Shown piece by piece: positions 23,060-30,243 of a DNA stretch of 36,131 nucleotides. The translations under genes and the position numbers were made by a program. Numbering within the stretch: the stretch's first letter is position 1; each line of letters begins with the position of its first letter. The notes below the pieces were generated by a model that was not told where the DNA came from, did no database searches, and saw nothing but the letters and a program-made list of their open reading frames with translations. The stretch covers positions 14,406-50,536 of the forward strand of contig NZ_JASNRD010000028.1 of NCBI RefSeq assembly GCF_030412015.1, written 5' to 3'. Origin of the DNA: Massilia sp. YIM B02763. GTDB taxonomy: Bacteria > Pseudomonadota > Gammaproteobacteria > Burkholderiales > Burkholderiaceae_D.

Positions 23060-23854
23060 ATGCGTCTTCAACTAACCCCGGATCCCATCCCCCTCGCCGC
23101 AGCGATCGACGCTTTCGACGAACGCTACCACCGCGACTATCTCGACATGCGGCCGCATGCCCGCGCCTATCTGGAATCGCCACGGTACGCCTCCGTCCTG
23201 GTGCCCTTGCTCCAGCCCGTCTTGCGTTGCTGGGGTGCCGAACGACGTCGCGCACCGCGCTGCCGCCCGATGCACGCAGCTGCCGAGGCGCTGGCCGATC
23301 CAGTGCTGCACGACATGTTGCGGCGGTTGGCCGCCAGCCGGACATTCCTGGCCATGCAACCCGAACCGGGGTGCGGGAGGCGTCGTCTCGCAGCAGGCTC
23401 ACCGTTCGCTACGGCGGCGCATTTCGACCAGTGCCTGCTCGCAGCGCTGCGCAAGCTCGCCGCCGGCCTGTTCTACGGCGCGACCAATGTCACCTATCCG
23501 ATGAAGGTCCTGCTGTTGATCACCGGCTTGATGCCGGCGCTGGACGGCCGGGTCCGCGGTGGCATGGCAACAGCTGGGCTGAGCGGTGTCGGCGCAACAA
23601 GCCTTCCGCTCCCGGACCGGGAATGCGCCAATGCGCGCAAGCTGTGCATGTTGCCTTTCCTCGTGGCCGAGTGCGCCGCGCGCAATGGGACGCTGCTGGA
23701 TGCGGCGATCGCCATCAGCCACTATCCCCAGCTTGCAGGCGAATACGGACGTGTCTTCGACGTGCTGCTGTTCATGCAGCATGTCAACGCGCCGGCAGCG
23801 CCCATCGTTCGGTATGTTGCGGACGGCACCGCACAGCCCTGGTACCGCGGCTGA
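23060..23854 (+). CDS. Hypothetical protein (264 aa), unrecognised family
   Basis: 264 aa from ATG 23060, preferred over ATG 22994 because GGAG sits five bases upstream. The protein starts M-R-L-Q-L-T-P-D-P-I-P-L-A-A-A-I-D-A-F-D-E-R-Y-H. A central segment F-Y-G-A-T-N-V-T-Y-P-M-K-V-L-L-L-I-T-G-L-M-P is hydrophobic but probably too mixed for a clear membrane helix. It has several Cys (L-R-C-W-G; A-R-K-L-C-M; V-A-E-C-A-A-R-N) and His residues, so metal or disulfide binding is possible. Codon use is less extremely GC3-biased than in neighbouring genes (more TTG, CTT, ATC/ACC mixtures), hinting at a different history. No function can be assigned. Confidence 0.7.
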   Translation: MRLQLTPDPIPLAAAIDAFDERYHRDYLDMRPHARAYLESPRYASVLVPLLQPVLRCWGAERRRAPRCRPMHAAAEALADPVLHDMLRRLAASRTFLAMQPEPGCGRRRLAAGSPFATAAHFDQCLLAALRKLAAGLFYGATNVTYPMKVLLLITGLMPALDGRVRGGMATAGLSGVGATSLPLPDRECANARKLCMLPFLVAECAARNGTLLDAAIAISHYPQLAGEYGRVFDVLLFMQHVNAPAAPIVRYVADGTAQPWYRG

Positions 23855-23888
23855 GGCCAAGGTGCCAAACGCACGGGCGAGCGGCCGA

Positions 23889-23909
23889 CCCTGACGGTCC
23901 CCGTCAGGG
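23889..23909. terminator. Strong stem-loop between the hypothetical gene and the aspartoacylase-family gene
   Basis: CCCTGACGG / CCGTCAGGG form a perfect 9-bp stem with a 3-base loop, 35 bases after the upstream stop. No T-run follows, so it may be a Rho-independent-like pause or a processing stem rather than a full terminator. Confidence 0.5.
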
Positions 23910-23998
23910 ACGCGGCGATGCGCGAATGCGCGCGGTCGGCGTCCAGCCCCCAAAGTTCCGCTAGAATTCCCGGATTCAACCCACGGAGAAGCCGCCGC

Positions 23999-24973
23999 AT
24001 GAGCGCCGCCAGCCAGTACCAGTTCAAGTCCGTCAACTACACCGGCATGCAGCCGGGCCCGAAGGTCATCGTCATGGGCGCGACCCATGGCAACGAGAAA
24101 TGCGGGACGATCGCGATCCGCCGCGTCATGGAAGAGATCGACAGCGGACGCCTGCACGTCGCCGCCGGCAGCGTGACCTTCGTGCCCGTCGTGAACCCGC
24201 TCGCGTACGAGAAGAACACGCGCTCGGGCGACCGCAACCTGAACCGCGACCTGTTCCCGAAGGCCGCGCCGCAGGATTTCGAGGACCACGTCGCCAACTG
24301 GCTGTGCCCGCTGCTGGCGCAACACGACGTGCTGCTCGACCTGCACTCGTTCAATGCGGCGCACGGCGAGCCCTTCGTCATGGTCGGCCCGCTCGACAAC
24401 GACGGCCCCATCGAACCGTTCAAGCACATGCGCGAGGAGCGCGCGCTGGCCCGCGTGCTGGGCGTGCGGCGCTTCGTCACGGGCTGGATGGCGGCCTACG
24501 GCGGCGGCGTGCAGCGCCGCGCGCGCGGCAATGCGGCCGAACTCGAGACGGTGATGCGCTACGGCGTGGGCACCACCGAATACATGCGCAGCACGGGCGG
24601 CTATGCGCTGACGCTGGAATGCGGCCAGCACCTCGACCCGCAGGCGCCGGAAGTGGCCTACCGCGCCATCATGAACACGCTGGCTCACCTGAAGATCGTC
24701 GAGGCGCCGGCGCCGCAGCCGGTACCGTTCGAGGAAATGGAAGCGCTGCAGATGGTCGTCGTGCACGACAGGCTGGACGCGGGCGACACGTTCAGCCGCG
24801 CGTGGGCCAGCTTCGATCCGGTCGAGGAAGGCGAACGGATCGGCACCCGCGCGGACGGCACGCCGGTGCTGGCCGAGTTCTCGGGCCGCATCCTGTTCCC
24901 GGACACGAACGCGGGGCCGAACCAGGAGTGGTACTACATGACGCGACGGAATCCGGACTTCGGGCGCGAATGA
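23999..24973 (+). CDS. Succinylglutamate desuccinylase / aspartoacylase family zinc hydrolase (M14 fold)
   Basis: 324 aa from ATG 23999, GGAGA ten bases upstream and a TAGAAT -10-like box at 23962-23967. Zinc ligands are visible: His and Glu in M-G-A-T-H-G-N-E-K (about residues 21-26) and His in L-L-D-L-H-S-F-N (about 120). The substrate-binding signature R-S-G-D-R-N-L-N-R-D-L-F (about 78-89) and the T-L-E-C-G-Q-H catalytic Glu segment (about 205) are present. The family cleaves N-acyl amino acids (N-acetylaspartate, N-succinylglutamate) or removes acyl groups from other amides. The C-terminal part forms the usual beta-rich cap. No arginine-succinyltransferase (ast) neighbours are present, so the substrate is open. 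Confidence 0.9.
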   Translation: MSAASQYQFKSVNYTGMQPGPKVIVMGATHGNEKCGTIAIRRVMEEIDSGRLHVAAGSVTFVPVVNPLAYEKNTRSGDRNLNRDLFPKAAPQDFEDHVANWLCPLLAQHDVLLDLHSFNAAHGEPFVMVGPLDNDGPIEPFKHMREERALARVLGVRRFVTGWMAAYGGGVQRRARGNAAELETVMRYGVGTTEYMRSTGGYALTLECGQHLDPQAPEVAYRAIMNTLAHLKIVEAPAPQPVPFEEMEALQMVVVHDRLDAGDTFSRAWASFDPVEEGERIGTRADGTPVLAEFSGRILFPDTNAGPNQEWYYMTRRNPDFGRE

Positions 24974-24978
24974 GCCCG

Positions 24979-25002
24979 GCCGGGTCCTGCTCAGGACCCG
25001 GC
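24979..25002. terminator. Bidirectional hairpin at a convergent gene junction
   Basis: GCCGGGTCCTG / CAGGACCCGGC form a perfect 11-bp stem with a 2-base loop. It starts six bases after the aspartoacylase-family stop and overlaps the last codons and stop of the convergent 46-aa gene (stop at 24991-24993). There is no T-run on either side. Confidence 0.5.
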
Positions 25003-25131
25003 GAGCTTCAACTTGTCTTCCTTGTGCTGCTTGTACAGGAACAGGGCCGTCGCCGCCGAGGCGAGCAGCAGGACGACGCTCGCGGCGTCGACGCCCACGT
25101 TGACACGCACATCTACTTTCACGTCTTTCAT
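24991..25131 (-). CDS. Small single-span membrane protein (46 aa)
   Basis: 46 aa from ATG 25131, with AAGGA about 7 bases upstream and a consensus-spaced promoter beyond, so a genuine small gene. The sequence is charged at the start (M-K-D-V-K-V-D-V-R-V), then one membrane helix (D-A-A-S-V-V-L-L-L-A-S-A-A-T-A-L-F-L-Y, about residues 20-38), and a Lys-rich tail (K-Q-H-K-E-D-K-L-K-L). It is oriented with the tail probably cytoplasmic. The function is unknown; such peptides often tune membrane complexes or stress responses. The stop codon lies inside a strong hairpin shared with the convergent gene. Confidence 0.75.
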   Translation of the reverse strand: MKDVKVDVRVNVGVDAASVVLLLASAATALFLYKQHKEDKLKLAGS

Positions 25132-25191
25132 GGTTTTCCTTGAGGCATGTGTCGATGTCGCCGCCGAGCCCCTCGGCAGCGGGATGCCCCA

Positions 25192-25220
25192 AGCATAACC
25201 ACGCACTTTTGCTCATGCAA
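25192..25220 (-). promoter_or_regulatory. Promoter for the 46-aa membrane protein gene
   Basis: On the minus strand TTGCAT (25220-25215) is separated by exactly 17 bases from TATGCT (25197-25192), 61 bases before the ATG. The -35 box lies within the left arm of an inverted repeat (25215-25250), so a binding protein could switch this promoter and the divergent pilin gene. Confidence 0.5.
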
Positions 25221-25250
25221 GCCGGCGCGCCCAATCGCGCGCCATTGCAT
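25215..25250. promoter_or_regulatory. Inverted repeat between the small membrane protein and the pilin gene
   Basis: Two nested arms: outer ATGCAA / TTGCAT (25215-25220 and 25245-25250) and inner GGCGCGC / GCGCGCC (25224-25230, 25237-25243) with a 6-base loop. It covers the -35 of the minus-strand promoter and lies 51 bases before the pilin start, with TACAAT at 25263-25268 as a possible -10 for that gene. Confidence 0.45.
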
Positions 25251-25301
25251 TATTGATAACACTACAATCGGGTCAACGCTTCCATCAGGACGAGGACATC
25301 G

Positions 25302-25793
25302 ATGAACGCCATCTCTGCCCGACGCGCGCGGGCCGCCCAGTCGGGTTTCACGCTCGTGGAACTGCTCGCCGTCGTCACGGTCGTCGGCGTACTCGCGGCC
25401 ACCGCCCTGCCGGCCTACGCCCACCTGGAATCCGATGCCCGCGCCGCCGTCCTCCAGTCGGCACGGGCCTCGCTCGGGACCGTGGCGCGAACCGTCCACG
25501 CCAGCCACCTGGTCGATCCGCAAGCGCGCGGCGACGGCACTGCCCTGCGGCTGGAGTCGGCGACCGTCACCCTGCGCAACGGCTATCCCGCGGCCGACGC
25601 GGGCCTGGCCGCCGCGGCCGGCTTCATGACGGAAGACGGGCAATCCGACTGGCAGGTCGCGTTCGCCGGCGGCAAGGTCGTCGTCGCGCCGGCCGGCGTG
25701 CATGCCGTGGACCGGTGCAACGTCACGTACGCGCAGGCGCCGGCACCGGGCATTGCACCCGCCATCGCCGTCACGACGTCGGACTGCAGCTGA
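25302..25793 (+). CDS. Type IV pilin-like (prepilin) protein
   Basis: 163 aa from ATG 25302, GAGGAC-type site upstream. The short basic leader (M-N-A-I-S-A-R-R-A-R-A-A-Q-S-G) is followed by the prepilin peptidase site G|F-T-L-V-E-L-L and the hydrophobic N-terminal helix A-V-V-T-V-V-G-V-L-A-A-T-A-L. The mature protein starts with Phe, has Glu5, and a C-terminal Cys pair (D-R-C-N-V-T-Y ... T-S-D-C-S) able to form the D-loop disulfide typical of PilA/MshA-type pilins. No assembly ATPase, platform or prepilin peptidase gene is near, so it is an orphan pilin, possibly major, minor, or a type II secretion pseudopilin. Confidence 0.93.
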   Translation: MNAISARRARAAQSGFTLVELLAVVTVVGVLAATALPAYAHLESDARAAVLQSARASLGTVARTVHASHLVDPQARGDGTALRLESATVTLRNGYPAADAGLAAAAGFMTEDGQSDWQVAFAGGKVVVAPAGVHAVDRCNVTYAQAPAPGIAPAIAVTTSDCS

Positions 25794-25877
25794 ACCATCC
25801 GATCCATGCATGCATACGCGCCGGGCGCCGGCCAGTAAAAAAACCGTTTCCATGCGGTCCGGATAGCGTTGCTGTCA

Positions 25878-25886
25878 TGCTATTCT
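25878..25886 (+). promoter_or_regulatory. Extended -10 promoter candidate for the M1 aminopeptidase gene
   Basis: TG-C-TATTCT is an extended -10 (TGn plus TATTCT, 4/6 match), 65 bases before the GTG start at 25951. No -35 is visible, consistent with an extended -10 type. Confidence 0.4.
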
Positions 25887-25950
25887 TGCGAAATTCCCAA
25901 GGGCGGGGCCACAAGCCGCGTCCATGTCGTCAATCCTCGCAAGGATCATC

Positions 25951-28614
25951 GTGAATACCCTCGTACCCCGCCTGATGTCGCTCGCCGTCGCCTCCGCGCT
26001 GGCACTCGCCTCCGTCTCGATCGCCCACGCCGCCACCGCGGCAACCGTCAATGCGGCGCGCGCCGAGAACGCCTTCCTGTCACAGAGCGAAGCGGCCGCC
26101 CGCTCGGCGCGCGTGTCGAACGTCGACTACAAGCTGGACTTCACGCTGACGGGCAAGGAAACCTTCTCCGGCACGACGACCCTTGCGTTCGACCTGAAGG
26201 ACACGGCGAGCCCGCTGACCGTCGACCTCGACAAGGCCACGATCAAGTCGCTGAGCGTGAACGGCAAGAGCGTCACGCCGCAGTACAACGGCTGGTTCAT
26301 CACGCTGGCGGCGAAGGACCTCGCCAAGGGCCGCAACACGGTCGTCGTCGCCTACGAACGCAAGCACAGCACCAACGGCGAAGGCCTGCACCGCATGGTC
26401 GACCCGGTCGACGGCCGCGTCTACACCTATTCGCACTTCGAGCCGGCCGCCGCGCACCAGATGTTCGCCGTGTTCGACCAGCCGGACCTGAAGGCCACCT
26501 ATACGGTCACCACGACCGCCCCCGCCGACTGGACCGTCGTCTCGACCACCCGCGAAACCAGGGTGGACACGGTGGGCGACGCCAAGCGCTGGACGTTCAA
26601 GCAAACGAAGAAGCTCAGCCCCTACAACTTCTCCATGCACGCCGGTCCCTATAAAGTCTGGGAAGACGACAGCGGCAAATACCCGATGCGCCTGATGGCG
26701 CGCCAATCGGTCGCGTCCCAGGTCAAGCCGGAAGAATGGTTCCGCTACACCAAGGCGGGCCTGGCCTTCTTCGACGACTATTTCGGCATCCCCTACCAGT
26801 TCGAGAAATACGACCAGTTGCTGGTGCCGGACTTCCTGTACGGCGCGATGGAAAACGCGGGCGCCATCACCTTCGCGGAAGGCGGCTTCCTGTTCAAGGC
26901 CGACATGACGGCCGAGCAGCGCGCGCGCCTGGCCGGCGTGATCATGCACGAGATGGCGCACCAGTGGTTCGGCGACCTCGTCACCATGCAGTGGTGGAAC
27001 GGCCTGTGGCTGAACGAGAGCTTCGCGTCCTTCATGGGCACGCTGGCCACGGCCGAGGCGACGGAATTCAAGGATGCCTGGCGCGCCTTCTACTCGCAGG
27101 GCAAGCAGGCCGCCTACGCGCAGGACCAGCGCGTGACCACGCACCCGATCGAAGTGCCGGTGCCGTCCACCGAGAACGCCTTCGACAATATCGACGCCAT
27201 CACCTATTCGAAGGGTGCATCGACGCTGATGCAGCTGCGCCACCTGCTGGGCGCGGACGTGTTCCGCAAGGGCGTGCATAACTACCTCGTCAAGTACCAG
27301 TACAAGAATGCGAAGCTGGACGACTTCATCGGCGCGCTGGGCCAGGCCGCCGGCCGCGACCTCTCGGGCTGGACGAAGGAGTGGCTGTACCAGGCGGGCG
27401 TGAACACGATCGCCGCCAACTTCAGCTGCGCGAACGGCAAAGTGACGTCCTTCGCCATCGAGCAGACGGCGCCGAGCAAGGCCCTGCCGACGCTGCGCGA
27501 GCAGCGCGTGCAGATCGCCACCTTCAGGCTGGACGGCAAGGAGGTCAAGCTCGACCGCACGGTTCCCGTGATCTACAAGGGCGCGAAGACGTCGGTACCG
27601 GCCATGGCCGGCGCGGCCTGCCCGGACCTGGTCTACCCGAACTACGGCGACTGGGGCTTCGTGAAGGTGCAGCTCGACCAGCGCTCGTTCGACACGGCGC
27701 GCGCCCACCTGGCCAAGGTCGACGACCCGCTGCTGCGCGCCATGCTGTGGCAGGCGCTGTGGGACGGCGTGCGCGACGCCAAGCTGCCGCTGAACGACTT
27801 CATCGCCACCGCCCTGAACAACGCGCCGCAAGAGAAGGACTACACGCTGCTAGGCGACATCGCGGGCAAGATCGACGCCGCCAAGCGCTACCTGGACAAC
27901 ATCGACCCGAACGGCGCCTACACCCAGGCCGCCACGCGCCAGCTCGAGGACATGGCGTGGACGTCCGTGGAAGCCAACAGCGCCGATGCCAACTTCCAGC
28001 GCCGCTGGATGAGCACCTACCTGTCCGTCGCCAGCTCGCGCCCCGCGCTGGACCGCCTCGCGGCCCTGCTGGACGGCAAGCAGAAGGTGCAGGGCCTCAC
28101 CGTCGACCAGGACCTGCGCTGGGCCATCATCAACCGCCTGAACCGCTACGATTATCCGGGCGCCGCCGCCCTGATCGCGGCCGAACAGGCGCGCGACAAG
28201 TCGGACACGGGCCAGGCCGCGGCGCTGGGCGCGACCGTCGTGCGTCCGGATCCGGCCGTCAAGGCGGAATGGCTGGGCAAGATCCAGGACCTGCAGACCA
28301 AGCTGCAGTTCTCGCGCGTGCGCACGGCCATGGGCAATATGTACCCGGCCGGCCAGGGCGCATTGAGCGAGCAGACCGCCGCGCAGCGCCTGTCCGGCCT
28401 GGCCGCGATCGACAAGGCGGCGGGCCCCGTGTTCATGCGTGCCTACGGCGCCTCGATGATCCCGGTCGGCTGCACGCCGGCCAGCGTCAAGCGCCTGCAG
28501 GCGGCCGCGGACGCGAACAAGGACCTGACGGCCGGCACGCGCCGCAACCTGCTCGACACGCTGCAGGAAGACCAGCGCTGCGTGGCGATCAAGCAGGCGA
28601 TGACGGCCAAGTGA
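25951..28614 (+). CDS. Exported M1-family zinc aminopeptidase
   Basis: 887 aa from GTG 25951, chosen because AAGGA sits six bases upstream; an ATG at 25924 has no ribosome-binding site and would extend the signal peptide. A signal peptide is clear (L-M-S-L-A-V-A-S-A-L-A-L-A-S-V-S-I-A-H-A-A). The catalytic core has the G-A-M-E-N exopeptidase motif (about residue 300), zinc site H-E-M-A-H-Q-W-F-G-D with the third ligand Glu in W-L-N-E-S-F-A-S (HExxH-x18-E). The N-terminal saddle beta-domain and the C-terminal helical ERAP1-like domain (from about residue 560) complete the fold. It removes N-terminal residues from peptides in the periplasm; cytosolic PepN homologues lack the signal. It is followed after 8 bases by the 234-aa gene. 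Confidence 0.95.
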   Translation: MNTLVPRLMSLAVASALALASVSIAHAATAATVNAARAENAFLSQSEAAARSARVSNVDYKLDFTLTGKETFSGTTTLAFDLKDTASPLTVDLDKATIKSLSVNGKSVTPQYNGWFITLAAKDLAKGRNTVVVAYERKHSTNGEGLHRMVDPVDGRVYTYSHFEPAAAHQMFAVFDQPDLKATYTVTTTAPADWTVVSTTRETRVDTVGDAKRWTFKQTKKLSPYNFSMHAGPYKVWEDDSGKYPMRLMARQSVASQVKPEEWFRYTKAGLAFFDDYFGIPYQFEKYDQLLVPDFLYGAMENAGAITFAEGGFLFKADMTAEQRARLAGVIMHEMAHQWFGDLVTMQWWNGLWLNESFASFMGTLATAEATEFKDAWRAFYSQGKQAAYAQDQRVTTHPIEVPVPSTENAFDNIDAITYSKGASTLMQLRHLLGADVFRKGVHNYLVKYQYKNAKLDDFIGALGQAAGRDLSGWTKEWLYQAGVNTIAANFSCANGKVTSFAIEQTAPSKALPTLREQRVQIATFRLDGKEVKLDRTVPVIYKGAKTSVPAMAGAACPDLVYPNYGDWGFVKVQLDQRSFDTARAHLAKVDDPLLRAMLWQALWDGVRDAKLPLNDFIATALNNAPQEKDYTLLGDIAGKIDAAKRYLDNIDPNGAYTQAATRQLEDMAWTSVEANSADANFQRRWMSTYLSVASSRPALDRLAALLDGKQKVQGLTVDQDLRWAIINRLNRYDYPGAAALIAAEQARDKSDTGQAAALGATVVRPDPAVKAEWLGKIQDLQTKLQFSRVRTAMGNMYPAGQGALSEQTAAQRLSGLAAIDKAAGPVFMRAYGASMIPVGCTPASVKRLQAAADANKDLTAGTRRNLLDTLQEDQRCVAIKQAMTAK

Positions 28615-28621
28615 CGCACGC

Positions 28622-29326
28622 GTGAACGCCGGCGCCACGGCCGTGTGGAACGGCGCGCCGGACGCCTCGCGCAGGCGGCTGGCGCTGGGGTTCACGTGTG
28701 CCTTCCACCTGCTGGCGCTGCTGCTGTTCCTGCGCCAGCAGGCCCGTCCGCCTGACACGCACGCGCCGGAAGTCGTCGGCGTCCTGCTGCAACTGCCCGC
28801 GCCGGCCCTGGTTCCGCGCGCGCCGGCTTCCTCTCCTCCTCCCGCGCCCGTGCCGCGACGCAAGGCCGTTCCCGCGACGGCGCCGGCAATACATGCCCCC
28901 GTCGCCGACACGCCTGCCGCGCCGCCCGCGCAGCCGGACGCGGCGCCCGCAGAGGAGGCGCCCGCGGCGGCGCCTGCCGCCGACGGGGCGCCCGCCGGCG
29001 GCTTCGCGATGGGCCTGGCGCGGCGCCAGGCCGGCCGCGCCGACCGCGAACTGCGCAACGGGAAGTCCGGGGTGCCGCTGGAAGCGGACACGCCGTGGGC
29101 GCGCTTCCGGCGCGGGCTGGAAGCGGCGCACATCGACGATTCGCGCACGCTGGCGACGGACACCTATACGTCGCCCGACGGCGTGATCTACTATCGCTAC
29201 CGCCAGGGCAACCGCGTGCGCTGCAGGCGCAGCGGCGGCGTGGGCGTGCTGCCGCAGAGCATGGCCGAAGCGGGATCGGCCGCGAACGTGCCCTGTCCCA
29301 GCGGCGCCTCCTGGCAGCGCGACTGA
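28622..29326 (+). CDS. Membrane-anchored proline/alanine-rich hypothetical protein
   Basis: 234 aa from GTG 28622, 8 bases after the aminopeptidase stop, so likely co-transcribed. A TonB-like layout: short cytoplasmic start, one membrane segment (L-G-F-T-C-A-F-H-L-L-A-L-L-L-F-L, about residues 22-38), a long Pro/Ala-rich periplasmic linker (about residues 50-125), then a small globular end with T-D-T-Y-T-S-P-D-G-V-I-Y-Y-R-Y-R-Q-G and two Cys (R-V-R-C-R-R, V-P-C-P-S). It lacks the TonB C-terminal Y-P motif and energy-transducer fold. The end may be a disulfide-bonded domain. The function is unknown. Confidence 0.75.
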   Translation: MNAGATAVWNGAPDASRRRLALGFTCAFHLLALLLFLRQQARPPDTHAPEVVGVLLQLPAPALVPRAPASSPPPAPVPRRKAVPATAPAIHAPVADTPAAPPAQPDAAPAEEAPAAAPAADGAPAGGFAMGLARRQAGRADRELRNGKSGVPLEADTPWARFRRGLEAAHIDDSRTLATDTYTSPDGVIYYRYRQGNRVRCRRSGGVGVLPQSMAEAGSAANVPCPSGASWQRD

Positions 29327-29327
29327 C

Positions 29328-29681
29328 TCAGCGGCGCGCCGCCTTTTCCCCCGCCGCTCCATTCGTCTCGGACGGACGGCACTGCGCGGCAAGCCGCTCC
29401 CACGCGCCCTCGGCCTGGCAGCGCAGCGGCGCATGGGCCTGCAGCGCCCTGGCCAGGTCCAGCGGCGCGGCTTCGTTGACGCGCACGTTGTTGGCGACCT
29501 TGACGCACATGACGTCCTGCCAGGCGGCCGCGTAGTTGGCGGGGATCGGCACGGGGCCGCGCAGCTTGCGCGCCGCCGCCTCGCAGTCGGCTTGCCGCAG
29601 GTACTCGCCGCGCAGCCTGGCCTGGTCGAGCGAGACGTCGAGGTTCTGCTGCAGGTACACCAACAGTATCATCGTATACAT
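29328..29681 (-). CDS. Small hypothetical protein, likely membrane-anchored or exported (117 aa)
   Basis: 117 aa from ATG 29681, with AAAGG six bases upstream; ATG 29714 is less likely. It starts M-Y-T-M-I-L-L-V-Y-L-Q-Q-N-L, a short hydrophobic stretch that could be a signal anchor. Three Cys (A-D-C-E-A, V-M-C-V-K, L-R-C-Q-A and R-C... pattern) suggest disulfides, i.e. an extracytoplasmic location. It is convergent with the TonB-like linker gene, one base between the stops. No family recognised. Confidence 0.6.
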   Translation of the reverse strand: MYTMILLVYLQQNLDVSLDQARLRGEYLRQADCEAAARKLRGPVPIPANYAAAWQDVMCVKVANNVRVNEAAPLDLARALQAHAPLRCQAEGAWERLAAQCRPSETNGAAGEKAARR

Positions 29682-29727
29682 GGGGACCTTTCTTGTGCTC
29701 CAGTTCCTTGCCACTGGCTCCTTGCCA

Positions 29728-29756
29728 TTATCGCAAACGCCGCGGCAGCGTAGAAT
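29728..29756 (+). promoter_or_regulatory. Promoter candidate for the thioesterase gene
   Basis: TTATCG (29728-29733) and TAGAAT (29751-29756) are 17 bases apart, with the TTG start at 29786 about 30 bases downstream. The -10 matches 5/6, the -35 3/6. Confidence 0.45.
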
Positions 29757-29785
29757 ACGGCTGCACTGACGAACGAGGAAACGAC

Positions 29786-30226
29786 TTGGACTGGGACTAC
29801 CCGAATCCGTTCACGCTGCCGCGCACGCCGCAGCCGGCCGACATCGATGGCCTGAACCACACGAACAATGCCGTCTACGTGCGCTGGTGCGAACAGGTCG
29901 GCTGGGCGCATTCGGAAGCGCTGGGCCTGTCGCTCGAGGATTACCGGCGCCTGGACCGCGCCATGGCGATCCGCCGCGGCGACTACGACTACCTGCTGCC
30001 GACCGCCGAGGGCGAGGCGCTGCTGCTTGCGACCTGGCTCGTGGGCGGCGACGGCAAGCTGGCGATGGAGCGCCGCTTCCAGCTCGTGCGCGAACGCGAC
30101 GGCGCCACCGTGCTGCGCGGCCGCTGGGACCTCGTCTGCATCGAGATCAGCAGCGGCCGGCCGCGCCGCATGCCGCAGGAGTTCCTCGATACCTACATGC
30201 CGGTGGTGGTGGCCGCCGCTGCCTGA
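29786..30226 (+). CDS. Hotdog-fold acyl-CoA thioesterase (4HBT family)
   Basis: 146 aa from TTG 29786, chosen because GAGGAA sits five bases upstream and a -10 box is properly placed; no ATG or GTG fits. The 4-hydroxybenzoyl-CoA thioesterase landmark is D-I-D-G-L-N-H-T-N-N-A-V-Y-V-R-W (about residues 16-31), where family members place the catalytic Asp and His/Asn. The fold continues with the long central helix and strands (L-L-A-T-W-L-V, A-M-E-R-R-F-Q-L-V). It is convergent with the PYP-type coumarate-CoA ligase gene (17 bases between stops), so it might hydrolyse hydroxycinnamoyl-CoA or -ACP and so limit chromophore supply (inference). Other acyl-CoA substrates remain possible. Confidence 0.88.
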   Translation: MDWDYPNPFTLPRTPQPADIDGLNHTNNAVYVRWCEQVGWAHSEALGLSLEDYRRLDRAMAIRRGDYDYLLPTAEGEALLLATWLVGGDGKLAMERRFQLVRERDGATVLRGRWDLVCIEISSGRPRRMPQEFLDTYMPVVVAAAA

Positions 30227-30243
30227 CGTCCGTCCGACGCCCG

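Noticed and set aside
25245..25302. Sigma-54 promoter for the pilin gene
   Set aside because: No GG-N10-GC pair with correct flanks found; only a TACAAT -10-like box without a -35.
28622..29326. TonB energy transducer partner for the receptor at 16290-18539
   Set aside because: The layout is TonB-like (anchor and Pro/Ala linker) but the TonB C-terminal domain is not present, no ExbB/ExbD genes are close, and it is 10 kb away.
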